Assembly: GCA_019635415.1 (NCBI GenBank)
Contig: JAHBZN010000002.1
Location: forward strand, 62,001-126,000
Direction of reading: 5' to 3'
From: Ramlibacter sp.
GTDB lineage: Bacteria > Pseudomonadota > Gammaproteobacteria > Burkholderiales > Burkholderiaceae_C
Length of the DNA: 64,000 bases
This document shows positions 28,749-37,235 of the stretch, one piece after another. Position numbers and translations under genes: made by a program. Position 1 is the stretch's first letter, and the number at the start of each line of letters is the position of its first letter. The notes beneath the pieces were generated by a model. The model saw only the letters and a list, made by a program, of their open reading frames with translations, was not told the DNA's origin and ran no database searches.

Positions 28749-29324
28749 ATGCTGGGTCGTCAATGGATTCCGGGAGCGCTGGCGCTGTGCCTGGCCGCGT
28801 TGCTGCCCGCTGCCGCGCAGGCGCAATCGTATATCTGCAGAGATAACACCGGGCGCTCATACCGCTCGATCGAGCCCTGCAAGCCTGGCCTGGTGTATTA
28901 CGGCCCCGTGCCGGAGCAGCCGGTGCGCCGCAGCTACGTGCCGCGAGTCTCCGACGCACCGGAATACGTCTCGCTCATGAGCCCTCGCTGTTCGTCGCTT
29001 CATGATGCGATCCGCACCGCCCCGGCGCGTGGCCTGAGCAGCGACACGCAGCAGGACTTGCGCAAGGAGTACCGACAGGAGTGCCGCGACGACGAGCGCG
29101 AAGCCATGCAGGAGTTGAGCCGCCGTCGCAAGGAGAAGCGCCAGGAAGCCGATCAGGCCAGCGCGGCTGCCAAGCGCGAGGCCAACTGGAGCAAATCGCA
29201 GCAGGAAATGTGTGGCGAGCTCAAGCGCGTGCTCAAGACCAAGCGGGCGCGCACCGACCTGAATGAAGGCGAGCAGCGCGACCTGGAGCGCTCCACCGAG
29301 GCCTACCACCGCCGCTGCGGCTGA
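28749..29324 (+). CDS. Secreted coiled-coil protein of unknown function
   Basis: A 191-residue product with a clear signal peptide (to about residue 25, ending AAAQAQS). Right after it, YICRDNTGRSYRSIEPC resembles the short Cys-containing start of DUF4124-like periplasmic proteins. The rest, about residues 75-190, is very rich in Arg, Lys, Glu and Gln and looks helical and coiled, with several Cys (CSSLHD, QECRDD, EMCGEL, RRCG). No catalytic motif is visible. ATG 28749 follows aaaggagagaggg, and a TACAAT box at 28720-28725 could be its own promoter. Confidence 0.7.
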   Translation: MLGRQWIPGALALCLAALLPAAAQAQSYICRDNTGRSYRSIEPCKPGLVYYGPVPEQPVRRSYVPRVSDAPEYVSLMSPRCSSLHDAIRTAPARGLSSDTQQDLRKEYRQECRDDEREAMQELSRRRKEKRQEADQASAAAKREANWSKSQQEMCGELKRVLKTKRARTDLNEGEQRDLERSTEAYHRRCG

Positions 29325-29337
29325 GGGGCCTGCCGGG

Positions 29338-30258
29338 TCAGCCGGGGTCGCGGGGCCCGCTGCGCTGGCTCACGAGCCAGATGCCGGGCAGGATCAGCGC
29401 GGCGCCCACGGCGTGGTGCCAGCCCACGGGCTCGCCCAGAAACAGCCAGGCCATGGCCGCGCCATACAGCGGCCCCAGGTACAGTTGCGAGGAGGCGCGC
29501 GCCACCCCGAGCTGGCGTTGCACGAAGGAGTAGCACCAGTACGCCGCAGCGCCGGGCGCCAGGCCGGCCAGCAGCATCAGGCCCAGGGCGTGGGCGCCCA
29601 GCGGCGGCGTGTCGGGCCGGGCCAGTTCCCACAGGGTGAACGGCAGCAGCACCACCAGTCCTCCCGTGGCCACGGCGCTCAGGTGGGCGGCCGGTCCCAG
29701 CGGCGTCGGCCAGCGCCGCTGCAGCAGGACAAAGCCTGACCACGACGCCGTGGCCGCCACCACCCACAGGTCACCCGGCACCCATTGCACGGCCCCCAGG
29801 GCGCCCCAGTGGCCGCGGATGATCACGTTGACCACCCCCGTCAGCGCCAGGACCGCGCCCAGCCATTGACGGGGCGTGAACCGCTCGTGCAGCCACAGCA
29901 CCGACGCCAGCGCGATCATCACGGGCGAGACCGAATAGATCAGCGACAGGTTGGTGGCCGTCGTGGTGCGGGCGGCGATGTAGACCCAGGCCCCGCAGAT
30001 CCACATGCCCAGCGCGCCCAGCACCACGAAACGCCGCCACTGCGCCAGCAGCAGCGCGCGGTGGCGCAGGAGTTCCGGCCCGGTGAAAACGGCCAGCAGC
30101 GCGGCTGCAATGGCCCAGCGGCCGAACGCCAGCGTGTGGGGCGCCACCACCCCGGGCGACCAGCGCGCCACCAGGTAGTTGACGCACCACAGCGCCGGGG
30201 TGACGAAGATCAGCGCATACGCCAGCCGGTGGGCGGCTCCGTGCTCAGCGTTCGTCAT
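29338..30258 (-). CDS. EamA/DMT-family transporter
   Basis: A 306-residue inner-membrane carrier with ten predicted spans arranged as two EamA repeats (about residues 12-145 and 160-295). TPALWCVNYLVARW at the start and LGEPVGWHHAVGAALILPGIWL at the end are typical of drug/metabolite exporters of the RhaT/YdcZ superfamily. Substrates in this family are mostly amino acids or other metabolites; none can be assigned. The gene starts 14 bp into the end of paaE and is on the same strand, so it may be co-transcribed with the paa operon. Confidence 0.88.
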   Translation of the reverse strand: MTNAEHGAAHRLAYALIFVTPALWCVNYLVARWSPGVVAPHTLAFGRWAIAAALLAVFTGPELLRHRALLLAQWRRFVVLGALGMWICGAWVYIAARTTTATNLSLIYSVSPVMIALASVLWLHERFTPRQWLGAVLALTGVVNVIIRGHWGALGAVQWVPGDLWVVAATASWSGFVLLQRRWPTPLGPAAHLSAVATGGLVVLLPFTLWELARPDTPPLGAHALGLMLLAGLAPGAAAYWCYSFVQRQLGVARASSQLYLGPLYGAAMAWLFLGEPVGWHHAVGAALILPGIWLVSQRSGPRDPG

Positions 30259-31345
30259 AGCTGACCACCACGCGGGAGGTCAGCGGACGCGCCTGGCAGG
30301 TCAGCACAAAGCCTTTTTCGATTTCCCATGGCTCGAGTGTAAAGTTCCGGTCCATGGTCACCTGCCCCTTCAGCACGCGGGCGCGGCAGGTGCAGCAGAC
30401 GCCGCCCTTGCACGAATACGGCAGGTCCAGGCCGGCATCCAGCGCCACATCGAGCACGTGGTCGCTGGCGGTCATGGCCAGGTGATGGGTTTTGCCGTCC
30501 ATCACCACATCCAGTGTGTGTGAGGCGTCATTGAGGGCTGTAGCCCTTGCCAGCTGGTCACTCTTTGCTATGGATTTTGTAGTGGACGCGCCTGCGGCAA
30601 AGAATCGCTCGCAGTGCACCCGTTCGCGCGGAAGGCCGGCCGCCAGCAGGGCTCCTTCGGTGGCATCGATCATGCCCTCCGGCCCGCAGATGAAAGCCTC
30701 GTCGATGCCCGCCACCGGCAGTACCGTGGCCAGCAGCTCCTGCACCTTGGAGGCATCGAGCCGGCCGTTGAACAGCGCGACTTCCTGCGACTGGCGTGAC
30801 AGCAGGTGGATCAGGCTCAGGCGGGCGGGGTACTGGTCCTTCAGGTCCTGCAGCGCCTCGTTGAACATGATGGTGTTGACGCGCTGGTTGCTGTAGACCA
30901 GCGTGAAGCGTGAAGCCGGTTCTGCCGCCAGTGTGCTGGCGATGATGGACAGCACCGGCGTGATGCCCGAGCCGGCGGCAAAGGCCACGCGGTGCACCGC
31001 GTCGGCGTGGCGCGGCGTGAAACGGCCTTCGGGCGGCATCACGTCCAGCGTGTCGCCGGGCCGCAGATGGGCGACGGCCCAGCGGGAGAACACGCCGCCT
31101 TCCACGGGTTTGATGCCGACTTCCAGTTCGCCCGACTGGAGATAGCGCGCGCGGGGGCTGCAGATCGAGTAGCTGCGGCGCGTGTCGGCGCCGTCAATGT
31201 GCGCGCGCAGCGTCAGAAACTGGCCGGGCGCGAAGTCGAACACCTCGCGCAGCCCGTCTGGCACGGCCAGTGCAATCGCGGCCGCGCCGGCGGCTTCAGG
31301 GGTGATGCGTCGCACGGGCAGGGCGTGGAAATGCGGGGTCGACAT
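30245..31345 (-). CDS. paaE: Phenylacetyl-CoA epoxidase reductase subunit PaaE
   Basis: A 366-residue NADPH-dependent electron-transfer subunit that feeds the diiron oxygenase PaaABC. An FAD/NAD ferredoxin-reductase module (about residues 1-230; RRSYSICSPR for FAD, AAGSGITPVLSII for NAD) is followed by a plant-type 2Fe-2S ferredoxin domain with CKGGVCCTCRAR and a distal TCQAR. The linker between the two contains a 49-bp dispersed element read as TTKSIAKSDQLARAT. Its start codon overlaps the paaD stop by 1 bp. Confidence 0.95.
   Translation of the reverse strand: MSTPHFHALPVRRITPEAAGAAAIALAVPDGLREVFDFAPGQFLTLRAHIDGADTRRSYSICSPRARYLQSGELEVGIKPVEGGVFSRWAVAHLRPGDTLDVMPPEGRFTPRHADAVHRVAFAAGSGITPVLSIIASTLAAEPASRFTLVYSNQRVNTIMFNEALQDLKDQYPARLSLIHLLSRQSQEVALFNGRLDASKVQELLATVLPVAGIDEAFICGPEGMIDATEGALLAAGLPRERVHCERFFAAGASTTKSIAKSDQLARATALNDASHTLDVVMDGKTHHLAMTASDHVLDVALDAGLDLPYSCKGGVCCTCRARVLKGQVTMDRNFTLEPWEIEKGFVLTCQARPLTSRVVVSYDER
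30535..30583 (-). repeat. Dispersed 49-bp element, copy 4 (in paaE)
   Basis: On the minus strand it starts ACTACAAAATCCATAGC and ends GGGCTACAGCCC. It is read in paaE as TTKSIAKSDQLARAT, very close to copy 1. It sits in the linker between the reductase and ferredoxin domains. Confidence 0.85.
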
Positions 31346-31860
31346 CAGTAGGCCTTGAAATAGTCAAACGGCTCGAGGCAGTCCAGGCACCTGTACAGGG
31401 CCTTGCAGGCGGTGGAGCCGAAGTGAGAGGTTTCGGTGGTGTTGCCGCTGCCGCAGTGCGGGCAGGCCACGCTCCCGGTGGCGGCCTTGCGGCGCGCAAA
31501 GTGCAGAACGTTGGTGCCGGCGGCCTGGCCAGCGGCCGCAGCCGCGTGGGGCGGCGCGATGCCGAAAGCCCGCAGCTTGGCCCGGCCTGGCTCGCTGATC
31601 CAGTCCGTGGTCCAGGCGGGCGCCAGCCGCGTGACGACGGTGGCCGGCAGGTCGTGGCGGGCCAGCGCGGCGCGCACATCGTCCTCGATCTGGCCCATGG
31701 CGGGGCAGCCGCTGTAGGTCGGGGTGATGACCACTTCCAGCCCGCCGTCGCGCTCATGGACCTCGCGCAGGATGCCCAATTCGCGGATGGACACCACGGG
31801 AATCTCCGGGTCGGGGACGCGTTCGAGCACCTCCCAGGCGCGCGCGGCCAGGCTCACCAC
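31345..31860 (-). CDS. paaD: Phenylacetyl-CoA epoxidase subunit PaaD
   Basis: A 171-residue MIP18/SufT-like protein thought to help mature the iron centre of the PaaABCE epoxidase. The N-terminal DUF59 domain has VPDPEIPVVSIRELGI and TYSGCPAM. The C-terminus carries a Cys-rich zinc-ribbon-like tail, CPHCGSGNTTETSHFGSTACK followed by YRCLDC. The start is GTG at 31860, which overlaps paaC by 7 bp. A PaaD in this position, with the C-terminal Cys cluster, marks a complete bacterial paa operon. Confidence 0.94.
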   Translation of the reverse strand: MVSLAARAWEVLERVPDPEIPVVSIRELGILREVHERDGGLEVVITPTYSGCPAMGQIEDDVRAALARHDLPATVVTRLAPAWTTDWISEPGRAKLRAFGIAPPHAAAAAGQAAGTNVLHFARRKAATGSVACPHCGSGNTTETSHFGSTACKALYRCLDCLEPFDYFKAY

Positions 31861-32621
31861 ACGGCTCCCGGGTGCTGGCGGGCCAGCCCCTGCATTTCGC
31901 CCAGCAGGTAGCTCAGGTGCTCGGAGTGCAGGCCTTGCCGGCCACGCGGCAGGTGGCCACCGCCGGAAGGCCGCGTCAGCGTGGCCTCGGCCAGCGCGTC
32001 ATTCACCTCGGTGTCCCAGGCTTCGCGCAGGGCCGCGGTGCGCGCATCGGCATCCGCCCAGAACTCCTGGGTGTAGGGCATCAGGTGGTTCAGCGCGGCC
32101 TGGGTGCGGGCATGGGACTCGTCGGTGCCGTCGCCCAGCCGCACCAGCCAGTCGCGAGCATGGCGCAGGTGATAGCGGACTTCCTTGGACGACTTGGCGG
32201 CAATCGCGGCCAGTTGCGGGTCTTCATGGCTTTCGAGTGCATTCCACAGCAGGACCATCAGCGTGCTGAACAGGAAGTTGCGAACAATGGTCGTGGCGTA
32301 GTCGCGGTCGGCCGAGGCCGTGCCGGCCAGCGGACCGTGGTGAGGCAATTCCAGCAGGGTGTAGTTGCGAAAGTCCGGTGCGTCGCGCAGGTAGGCCAGC
32401 GAATCCTCGGTGCTTCCGTCATCCATCAGCGCCGCGGCGTGCTGGTAGAGCAACCGTGCCTGCCCGATCAGGTCCAGGCTGATGTTGGCCATGGCGATGT
32501 CTTCCTCCAGCACGGGGCCATGACCGCACCACTCGGCGTTGCGCTGGCCCAGCACCAGTGCGTTGTCGGCCAGGTGCAGCAGGTAGTCAATCGGCGCTGC
32601 AGGGGTGGGCTGGCGAGCCAT
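31854..32621 (-). CDS. paaC: Phenylacetyl-CoA epoxidase structural subunit PaaC
   Basis: A ~255-residue ferritin-like helical subunit that pairs with catalytic PaaA in the ring-1,2-epoxidase. Typical PaaC segments include NAEWCGHGPVLEEDIAMANISL, split here as NAEWCGHGPVLEED and DLIGQARLLYQHA, plus SSKEVRYHLRHARDW. It does not carry the full set of diiron ligands of PaaA, as known for the family. ATG 32621 overlaps the paaB stop (TGATG); a GTG at 32624 is equally possible. Confidence 0.94.
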   Translation of the reverse strand: MARQPTPAAPIDYLLHLADNALVLGQRNAEWCGHGPVLEEDIAMANISLDLIGQARLLYQHAAALMDDGSTEDSLAYLRDAPDFRNYTLLELPHHGPLAGTASADRDYATTIVRNFLFSTLMVLLWNALESHEDPQLAAIAAKSSKEVRYHLRHARDWLVRLGDGTDESHARTQAALNHLMPYTQEFWADADARTAALREAWDTEVNDALAEATLTRPSGGGHLPRGRQGLHSEHLSYLLGEMQGLARQHPGAVW

Positions 32622-32914
32622 CACATGTGCCCCACTTCATCAGGGATGTCATAGAACGTGGGATGGCGGTAGATCTTGTCCGCCATGGGGTCGAAGAGCT
32701 CGTCCTTGTCGTCAGGCTCGCTGGCCGTGATGGCGCTCGAGGGCACCACCCACAGGCTCACGCCTTCCTGGCGGCGCGTGTAGACATCGCGCGCCATCTG
32801 CAGCGCCTGCGCGGCGTCCACCGCATGCAGGCTGCCGCAGTGCTTGTGCTCCAGTCCCTGCCTGGACCGCACGAACACTTCCCACAAAGGCCATTCGTTC
32901 AGGGGGGTGTTCAT
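32621..32914 (-). CDS. paaB: Phenylacetyl-CoA epoxidase subunit PaaB
   Basis: A 97-residue small subunit of the PaaABCE epoxidase, proposed to bridge PaaAC heterodimers. [20 protein letters not shown] and [18 protein letters not shown] are diagnostic. The frame is open upstream within paaA, but ATG 32914 is the proper start and overlaps the paaA stop by 4 bp. All five paa genes are therefore translationally linked. Confidence 0.95.
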   Translation of the reverse strand: MNTPLNEWPLWEVFVRSRQGLEHKHCGSLHAVDAAQALQMARDVYTRRQEGVSLWVVPSSAITASEPDDKDELFDPMADKIYRHPTFYDIPDEVGHM

Positions 32915-33933
32915 GCTGCTTCCTTCAGGGTGCGTTGCTTCTGCTTGCGCGCATGGGCCAGCGCAGCGTCGCGCACCCACTGGCCGTCGTTGTGGGCCTT
33001 GACGCGCGTGGCCAGGCGTTCCGAGTTGCACGGGCCGTTGCCGTTGACGGTGGCCCAGAACTCGTCCCAGTCGATGGCACCGTAGTCGTGCTGCTGGCGG
33101 GCTTCGTTCCAGTGCAGGTCGGGGTCGGGCAGGGTGACGCCCAGGATCCTGGCCTGGGGCACCGTCGCGTCGACGAACTTCTGCCGCAGGTCGTCATTGC
33201 TGATGCGCTTGATGCCCCAGCGCATGCCCTGCGCGCTGTTGGGGCTGTCGGCGTCGGGCGGGCCGAACATGGCCAGCACCGGCCACCACCAGCGGTTGAC
33301 CGCGTCCTGCACCATGGCGCGCTGCGCAGGGGTCCCGGTCATTTGCGCCATCAGGCTTTCAAAGCCCTGGCGCTGGTGGAAGCTCTCCTCCTTGCAGATG
33401 CGGATCATCGCGCGCGCATAGGGTCCGTAGCTGCAGCGGCAGATCGGCACCTGGTTCATGATGGCCGCGCCATCCACCAGCCATCCGATCACGCCCACAT
33501 CGGCCCAGGTCAGCGTGGGGTAGTTGAAGATGGAGCTGTATTTGGCCTTGCCGGTGTGCAGGGCGTCCAGCATCTGGTCGCGGCTGGTGCCCAGGGTTTC
33601 GCCCGCGCTGTACAGGTACAGGCCGTGGCCGCCCTCGTCCTGCACCTTGGCCAGCAGGATGGCCTTGCGTTTGAGGCTGGGCGCACGGCTGATCCAGTTG
33701 CCCTCGGGCTGCATGCCGATGATCTCGCTGTGCGCGTGCTGGCTGATCTGGCGCACCAGCGTCTTGCGGTAGGCCTCGGGCATCCAGTCCTGGGGTTCGA
33801 TCTTGCCGTCGGCATCGATCCTCGCGTCGAAGCGCGCCTGGTGGGCGACCTGAGTGGCATCGGTGGGCGGGGGCACGGCCTTGAGCGAGGCCTCGCGTCC
33901 CGGATCGGGGATGTCCAGAGCTTGGGTGTACAT
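32911..33933 (-). CDS. paaA: Phenylacetyl-CoA epoxidase catalytic subunit PaaA
   Basis: A 340-residue diiron oxygenase subunit that converts phenylacetyl-CoA to its ring-1,2-epoxide, the committing step of aerobic phenylacetate breakdown. The ligand-bearing helices are visible as [14 protein letters not shown] (Glu and His) and [14 protein letters not shown] (Glu, Glu and His). I chose ATG 33933 because it follows aggagacaccc. The downstream pathway genes (paaG, H, J, Z, K) are not in this window. A TATACT box and a 28-bp palindrome lie just upstream. Confidence 0.96.
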   Translation of the reverse strand: MYTQALDIPDPGREASLKAVPPPTDATQVAHQARFDARIDADGKIEPQDWMPEAYRKTLVRQISQHAHSEIIGMQPEGNWISRAPSLKRKAILLAKVQDEGGHGLYLYSAGETLGTSRDQMLDALHTGKAKYSSIFNYPTLTWADVGVIGWLVDGAAIMNQVPICRCSYGPYARAMIRICKEESFHQRQGFESLMAQMTGTPAQRAMVQDAVNRWWWPVLAMFGPPDADSPNSAQGMRWGIKRISNDDLRQKFVDATVPQARILGVTLPDPDLHWNEARQQHDYGAIDWDEFWATVNGNGPCNSERLATRVKAHNDGQWVRDAALAHARKQKQRTLKEAA

Positions 33934-33968
33934 GGGTGTCTCCTGCGCCGGCGGAGGGCGCTGATCGC

Positions 33969-33974
33969 AGTATA
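33969..33974 (-). promoter_or_regulatory. -10 box of paaABCDE promoter
   Basis: TATACT on the minus strand, 36 bp before the paaA ATG. A -35 at normal spacing would fall inside the adjacent palindrome, so a bound repressor would block polymerase. Confidence 0.5.
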
Positions 33975-33976
33975 TC

Positions 33977-34004
33977 AATTAACCGACCGATCGGTCGGTT
34001 AATT
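33977..34004. promoter_or_regulatory. 28-bp perfect palindrome, probable PaaR-type TetR operator
   Basis: AATTAACCGACCGA is followed at once by its exact complement TCGGTCGGTTAATT. The ACCGACCG/CGGTCGGT core is the kind of site bound by TetR-family PaaR repressors that respond to phenylacetyl-CoA in betaproteobacteria. It lies between paaA and the porin gene, immediately upstream of the paa -10 box. No TetR gene is adjacent. Confidence 0.8.
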
Positions 34005-34189
34005 TTGAGAAGACCCAAACGGTGCCCGCTTCGACCGGCTCATGCGGCAATGCACCAAATAGAACCCACCCGGCGATGGCAACTGTTTCTAAAAGTACTC
34101 AAACGGGCCGGATCCGTGTGACAGCGGTGCGGCACAGCTTTTGCTGGCCCGCTCCGGGCCTGTCGCCCGACAAAACATCTGGAGAAGAA

Positions 34190-35215
34190 ATGAAAACAAA
34201 ACTGGTTCTGGCTGGCGCACTGGCCGTGTGCGCCGGTGCTGCTTCGGCGCAAAGCTCGGTCCAACTGATGGGCACCGCGGATATCTATGCCGGCTCCAAG
34301 CGCATGGCCGGGGACGCGGGCCGGGCTTCGGTCGTCAACAGCGGTGGCATGACGACCTCGTGGTTCGGGGTGAAGGGTACCGAAGACCTGGGTGGTGGCC
34401 TGCAGGCCAAATTTGCGCTGACCTCGTTCATCCAGGTGGACTCAGGCAACCAGGGGCGCTTCCCGAATGACCCGTTCTTCTCGCGCGACGCCAATGTGAG
34501 CCTGGCGGGCAGTTTTGGCACGGTGACGCTGGGGCGCGGCCTGGCGCCCAACTTCCTGCCCACCGTGATCTTCAACCCGTTTGGCGACTCGTTCACCTTT
34601 GCGCCGCTGGTGCTGCACGCCAACGTGCCGCTGTTCAACGGCACGGGCTGGGCCGCCACCACCCCGTCGGACACGGGCTGGGCCAATGAAATCATCTACA
34701 GCACACCGAATTTCTCGGGCCTGTCGGCCAACGTGCACTACCAGTTCGGTGAAGTGGCCGGCAACTCCAGCCCGAAGAACGTGGGCTTCAACGTGCTGTA
34801 CTTCCACGGCCCCTTTGCCGCCACCGCGTTCTACGAACGGGACCAGATCACCAACCCCGCGGCGTCGGCTCCCTTTGCCACGGGCGACAAGAAAACCGAC
34901 TGGATGCTCGGTGCCTCGTACGACGCCAAGGTGGTCAAGGGCTTCCTGACCTACGGCAAAGCCAAGTCGGACACACTGGTGCCGCAGGCCCGGACGGTCT
35001 CACTGGGCGCCTCGGTGCCTGTCGGCCTGGGCAAGGTGCTGGTCGGAGCGGCCAGGACCCGGGTCAACCCGGGCAACACACGCAGCACCTTGTCCATCGG
35101 CTACGACTACAACCTGTCCAAGAGCACGGACGTGTACGCCATGTACATGCGCGACAGGATCACCACCTTCAGCAGCGGCACCAGCTTTGGTGCCGGCATC
35201 CGCAAGCGTTTCTGA
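34190..35215 (+). CDS. Gram-negative porin (16-strand type)
   Basis: A 341-residue outer-membrane trimeric porin of the betaproteobacterial Porin_4 family. Residues 1-20 (MKTKLVLAGALAVCAGAASA) are a signal peptide. SSVQLMGTADIYAG begins the first strand, SWFGVKGTEDLGGGLQAKFAL is the classic second/third strand pair, and the protein ends in a C-terminal Phe (GIRKRF), the BamA recognition signal. The frame is open upstream, but ATG 34190 follows ggagaag. It is divergent from paaA, 256 bp between starts; only the operator above is recognisable in that gap. Confidence 0.93.
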   Translation: MKTKLVLAGALAVCAGAASAQSSVQLMGTADIYAGSKRMAGDAGRASVVNSGGMTTSWFGVKGTEDLGGGLQAKFALTSFIQVDSGNQGRFPNDPFFSRDANVSLAGSFGTVTLGRGLAPNFLPTVIFNPFGDSFTFAPLVLHANVPLFNGTGWAATTPSDTGWANEIIYSTPNFSGLSANVHYQFGEVAGNSSPKNVGFNVLYFHGPFAATAFYERDQITNPAASAPFATGDKKTDWMLGASYDAKVVKGFLTYGKAKSDTLVPQARTVSLGASVPVGLGKVLVGAARTRVNPGNTRSTLSIGYDYNLSKSTDVYAMYMRDRITTFSSGTSFGAGIRKRF

Positions 35216-35219
35216 CCGG

Positions 35220-35238
35220 CCGGCGGCTTAGCCGCCGG
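35220..35238. terminator. Strong hairpin between porin and rlmJ 3' ends
   Basis: ccggcggc / gccgccgg form an 8-bp stem with the loop tta, which is the complement of the rlmJ TAA stop. There is no T-run on either side. It may block read-through between the two converging genes. Confidence 0.45.
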
Positions 35239-36109
35239 ACTCCAGCCCGAACGCCGCGTGACGGTCCTGCCCGAGCAGGGCCACCATCTGGGGCAGGGCG
35301 GGCTGCAGCGCCGCCTTGAGGGTGTGCGGCGGGTTGATGACGAACATGCCACTGGCAGGCAGGCCAGGGCGTTGCTCCTGGCCGGCGGCGGTGACCGTGA
35401 TCTTGCTGGACTTCACGGTCAGCGTGGCATGCAGCCAGCTCTTGCCTGCCTTGGTGGCCAGGGTCTTGAGCCTGCGTGGCAGGTCGTGGGCTTCGGGGCG
35501 CGGGATGATGGGGTACCAGACCGCGTAGGTGCCGGTGGCGAAGCGCTTGAGAGCGTCGGTCACCATGGCTGCCACACGTGCGTAGTCGGACTTGATCTCG
35601 TAGCTCGGGTCGCACAGCAGCAGCGCGCGCCGCGCAGGCGGCGGCAGGAACTTCTTGACGCCCTCGAAGCCATCCTCGCTGAACACGGCGATCTGCCGGC
35701 CAGCCTCGAGTTGCGCGATATTTCCGGCCAGCGTCCGGGCATCGGTGGGATGCAGTTCGAACAGCTTGAGGCGGTCGTGGCCGCGCAGCAGGTGATGGGC
35801 GATGAAAGGGGAGCCGGGATAGACGCGTGCCTTGTTGCCAGTGTTGAAGCCGGCCACCACGCTGGCATAGTCGGCCAGGGCGGGCGCGAGGTCGGTGCCG
35901 GACGCCAGCTTCAGAACTCCGTCGGCGGCTTCGCCGCTGGTCTGGGCGTAGTCGCCGTCGAGCCGGTACAGGCCGGCGCCTGCGTGGGTGTCCAGCACGG
36001 TCAGCGCCGCGTCCTTTTCGGTCAGGTGGCGCAGCATGGCCACCAGCACGGTGTGCTTGAGCACATCGGCATGATTGCCGGCGTGGAAGGCGTGGCGGTA
36101 ACTGAACAT
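35228..36109 (-). CDS. rlmJ: 23S rRNA (adenine2030-N6)-methyltransferase
   Basis: A 293-residue SAM-dependent methyltransferase that modifies A2030 of 23S rRNA. The N-terminus MFSYRHAFHAGNHADVLKH is the RlmJ hallmark. LDTHAGAGLY is the SAM motif, and LLCDPSYEIKSDY carries the DPPY-type catalytic motif, here DPSY. The frame is open further upstream, but ATG 36109 gives the family start. It is divergent from rplM, whose promoter lies 33-62 bp away. Confidence 0.94.
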   Translation of the reverse strand: MFSYRHAFHAGNHADVLKHTVLVAMLRHLTEKDAALTVLDTHAGAGLYRLDGDYAQTSGEAADGVLKLASGTDLAPALADYASVVAGFNTGNKARVYPGSPFIAHHLLRGHDRLKLFELHPTDARTLAGNIAQLEAGRQIAVFSEDGFEGVKKFLPPPARRALLLCDPSYEIKSDYARVAAMVTDALKRFATGTYAVWYPIIPRPEAHDLPRRLKTLATKAGKSWLHATLTVKSSKITVTAAGQEQRPGLPASGMFVINPPHTLKAALQPALPQMVALLGQDRHAAFGLESGG

Positions 36110-36141
36110 GGGGGGATGGTAACTCCCCTTCCTGCCGGCGA

Positions 36142-36171
36142 TTGCGCGGCCAAAGCGGTTTTTCGTATAAT
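36142..36171 (+). promoter_or_regulatory. Sigma-70 promoter of rplM-rpsI
   Basis: TTGCGC (36142-36147) and TATAAT (36166-36171) are separated by 18 bp. This leaves a leader of about 115 nt before rplM containing a small hairpin (gttcc / ggaac around 36229-36246), which could serve autoregulation by a ribosomal protein. Confidence 0.65.
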
Positions 36172-36293
36172 GGAGGGCTTCGCAGCGTTTTTCCGGCCCC
36201 GCGGCGAGGTTTGACTCCCACCTAAGAGGTTCCCAAAAGAGGAACACCGACCGTGGAAAAGGGCTGGCAAACCAACTCTTCAAAGAGAAACTC

Positions 36294-36725
36294 ATGACCA
36301 AAACGTTCAGCGCCAAGCCCGCTGACGTGACGCACGAGTGGTTTGTGATTGACGCGACCGACAAGGTCCTCGGACGAGTAGCCAGCGAAGTTGCTCTCCG
36401 TTTGCGCGGCAAACACAAGGCCATTTACACGCCTCACGTCGATACCGGTGACTACATCGTCATCATCAACGCAGCCCAGCTGCGCGTCACCGGCGCCAAG
36501 CCGCTTGACAAGGTGTACTACCGCCATTCCGGCTACCCGGGCGGCATCACGGCCACCAACTTCCGCGACATGCAAGCCAAGCACCCGGGCCGCGCCCTGG
36601 AAAAGGCCGTCAAGGGCATGCTGCCCAAGGGCCCGCTCGGCTACGCCATGATCAAGAAACTCAAGGTGTATGGCGGTGCAGAGCACCCGCACACCGCCCA
36701 ACAGCCCAAAGTGCTGGAACTGTAA
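36294..36725 (+). CDS. rplM: 50S ribosomal protein L13
   Basis: A 143-residue large-subunit protein. [37 protein letters not shown] and [10 protein letters not shown] are L13 signatures, and the length is typical. It forms the usual two-gene operon with rpsI, 12 bp downstream. In E. coli L13 represses its own operon by binding the mRNA leader; the leader here is long enough for similar control, which is inference. Confidence 0.98.
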   Translation: MTKTFSAKPADVTHEWFVIDATDKVLGRVASEVALRLRGKHKAIYTPHVDTGDYIVIINAAQLRVTGAKPLDKVYYRHSGYPGGITATNFRDMQAKHPGRALEKAVKGMLPKGPLGYAMIKKLKVYGGAEHPHTAQQPKVLEL

Positions 36726-36737
36726 GGAGCCTTGAGA

Positions 36738-37130
36738 ATGATTGGTGAATGGAACAATGGCACCGGCCGTCGCAAATCCAGCGTCGCCCGCGTGTTTCTG
36801 AAAAAAGGCACCGGCAAGATCACGGTGAACGGCAAGGACATCCAGGCCTATTTCGGCCGTGAGACGTCCATCATGATTGCCAAGCAGCCGCTGATGCTGA
36901 CCAACCACGCCGAAACGTTCGACATCCAGGTCAACGTGCACGGGGGTGGCGAGTCCGGCCAGGCCGGCGCAACCCGTCACGGCATCACCCGCGCGCTGAT
37001 CGACTATGACGCGTCGCTCAAGCCGGCCCTGAGCCAGGCTGGGTTCGTGACCCGCGACGCCCGCGAGGTCGAGCGTAAGAAGGTGGGCCTGCACTCCGCG
37101 CGCCGCCGCAAGCAGTTCAGCAAGCGCTAA
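36738..37130 (+). CDS. rpsI: 30S ribosomal protein S9
   Basis: A 130-residue small-subunit protein. [16 protein letters not shown] wording (here [19 protein letters not shown]) and the C-terminal RRRKQFSKR, whose last Arg contacts P-site tRNA, identify S9. ATG 36738 is preferred over an in-frame start two codons earlier. It follows rplM and is ended by a strong terminator. Confidence 0.98.
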   Translation: MIGEWNNGTGRRKSSVARVFLKKGTGKITVNGKDIQAYFGRETSIMIAKQPLMLTNHAETFDIQVNVHGGGESGQAGATRHGITRALIDYDASLKPALSQAGFVTRDAREVERKKVGLHSARRRKQFSKR

Positions 37131-37147
37131 GCTTTCTCCCTGCAGAA

Positions 37148-37189
37148 ACAAAGCCGCACAAGTTCGCTTGCTGCGGCTTTGTTGTTTGT
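37148..37189 (+). terminator. Rho-independent terminator of rplM-rpsI
   Basis: An 11-bp stem ACAAAGCCGCA / TGCGGCTTTGT encloses an inner CAAG-TTCG-CTTG hairpin with a stable UUCG tetraloop. A T-rich stretch follows. Confidence 0.85.
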
Positions 37190-37235
37190 GCCATGTTGTG
37201 GCATGGTGTGCAGCTTTGCTGGGAATATTTGAACA

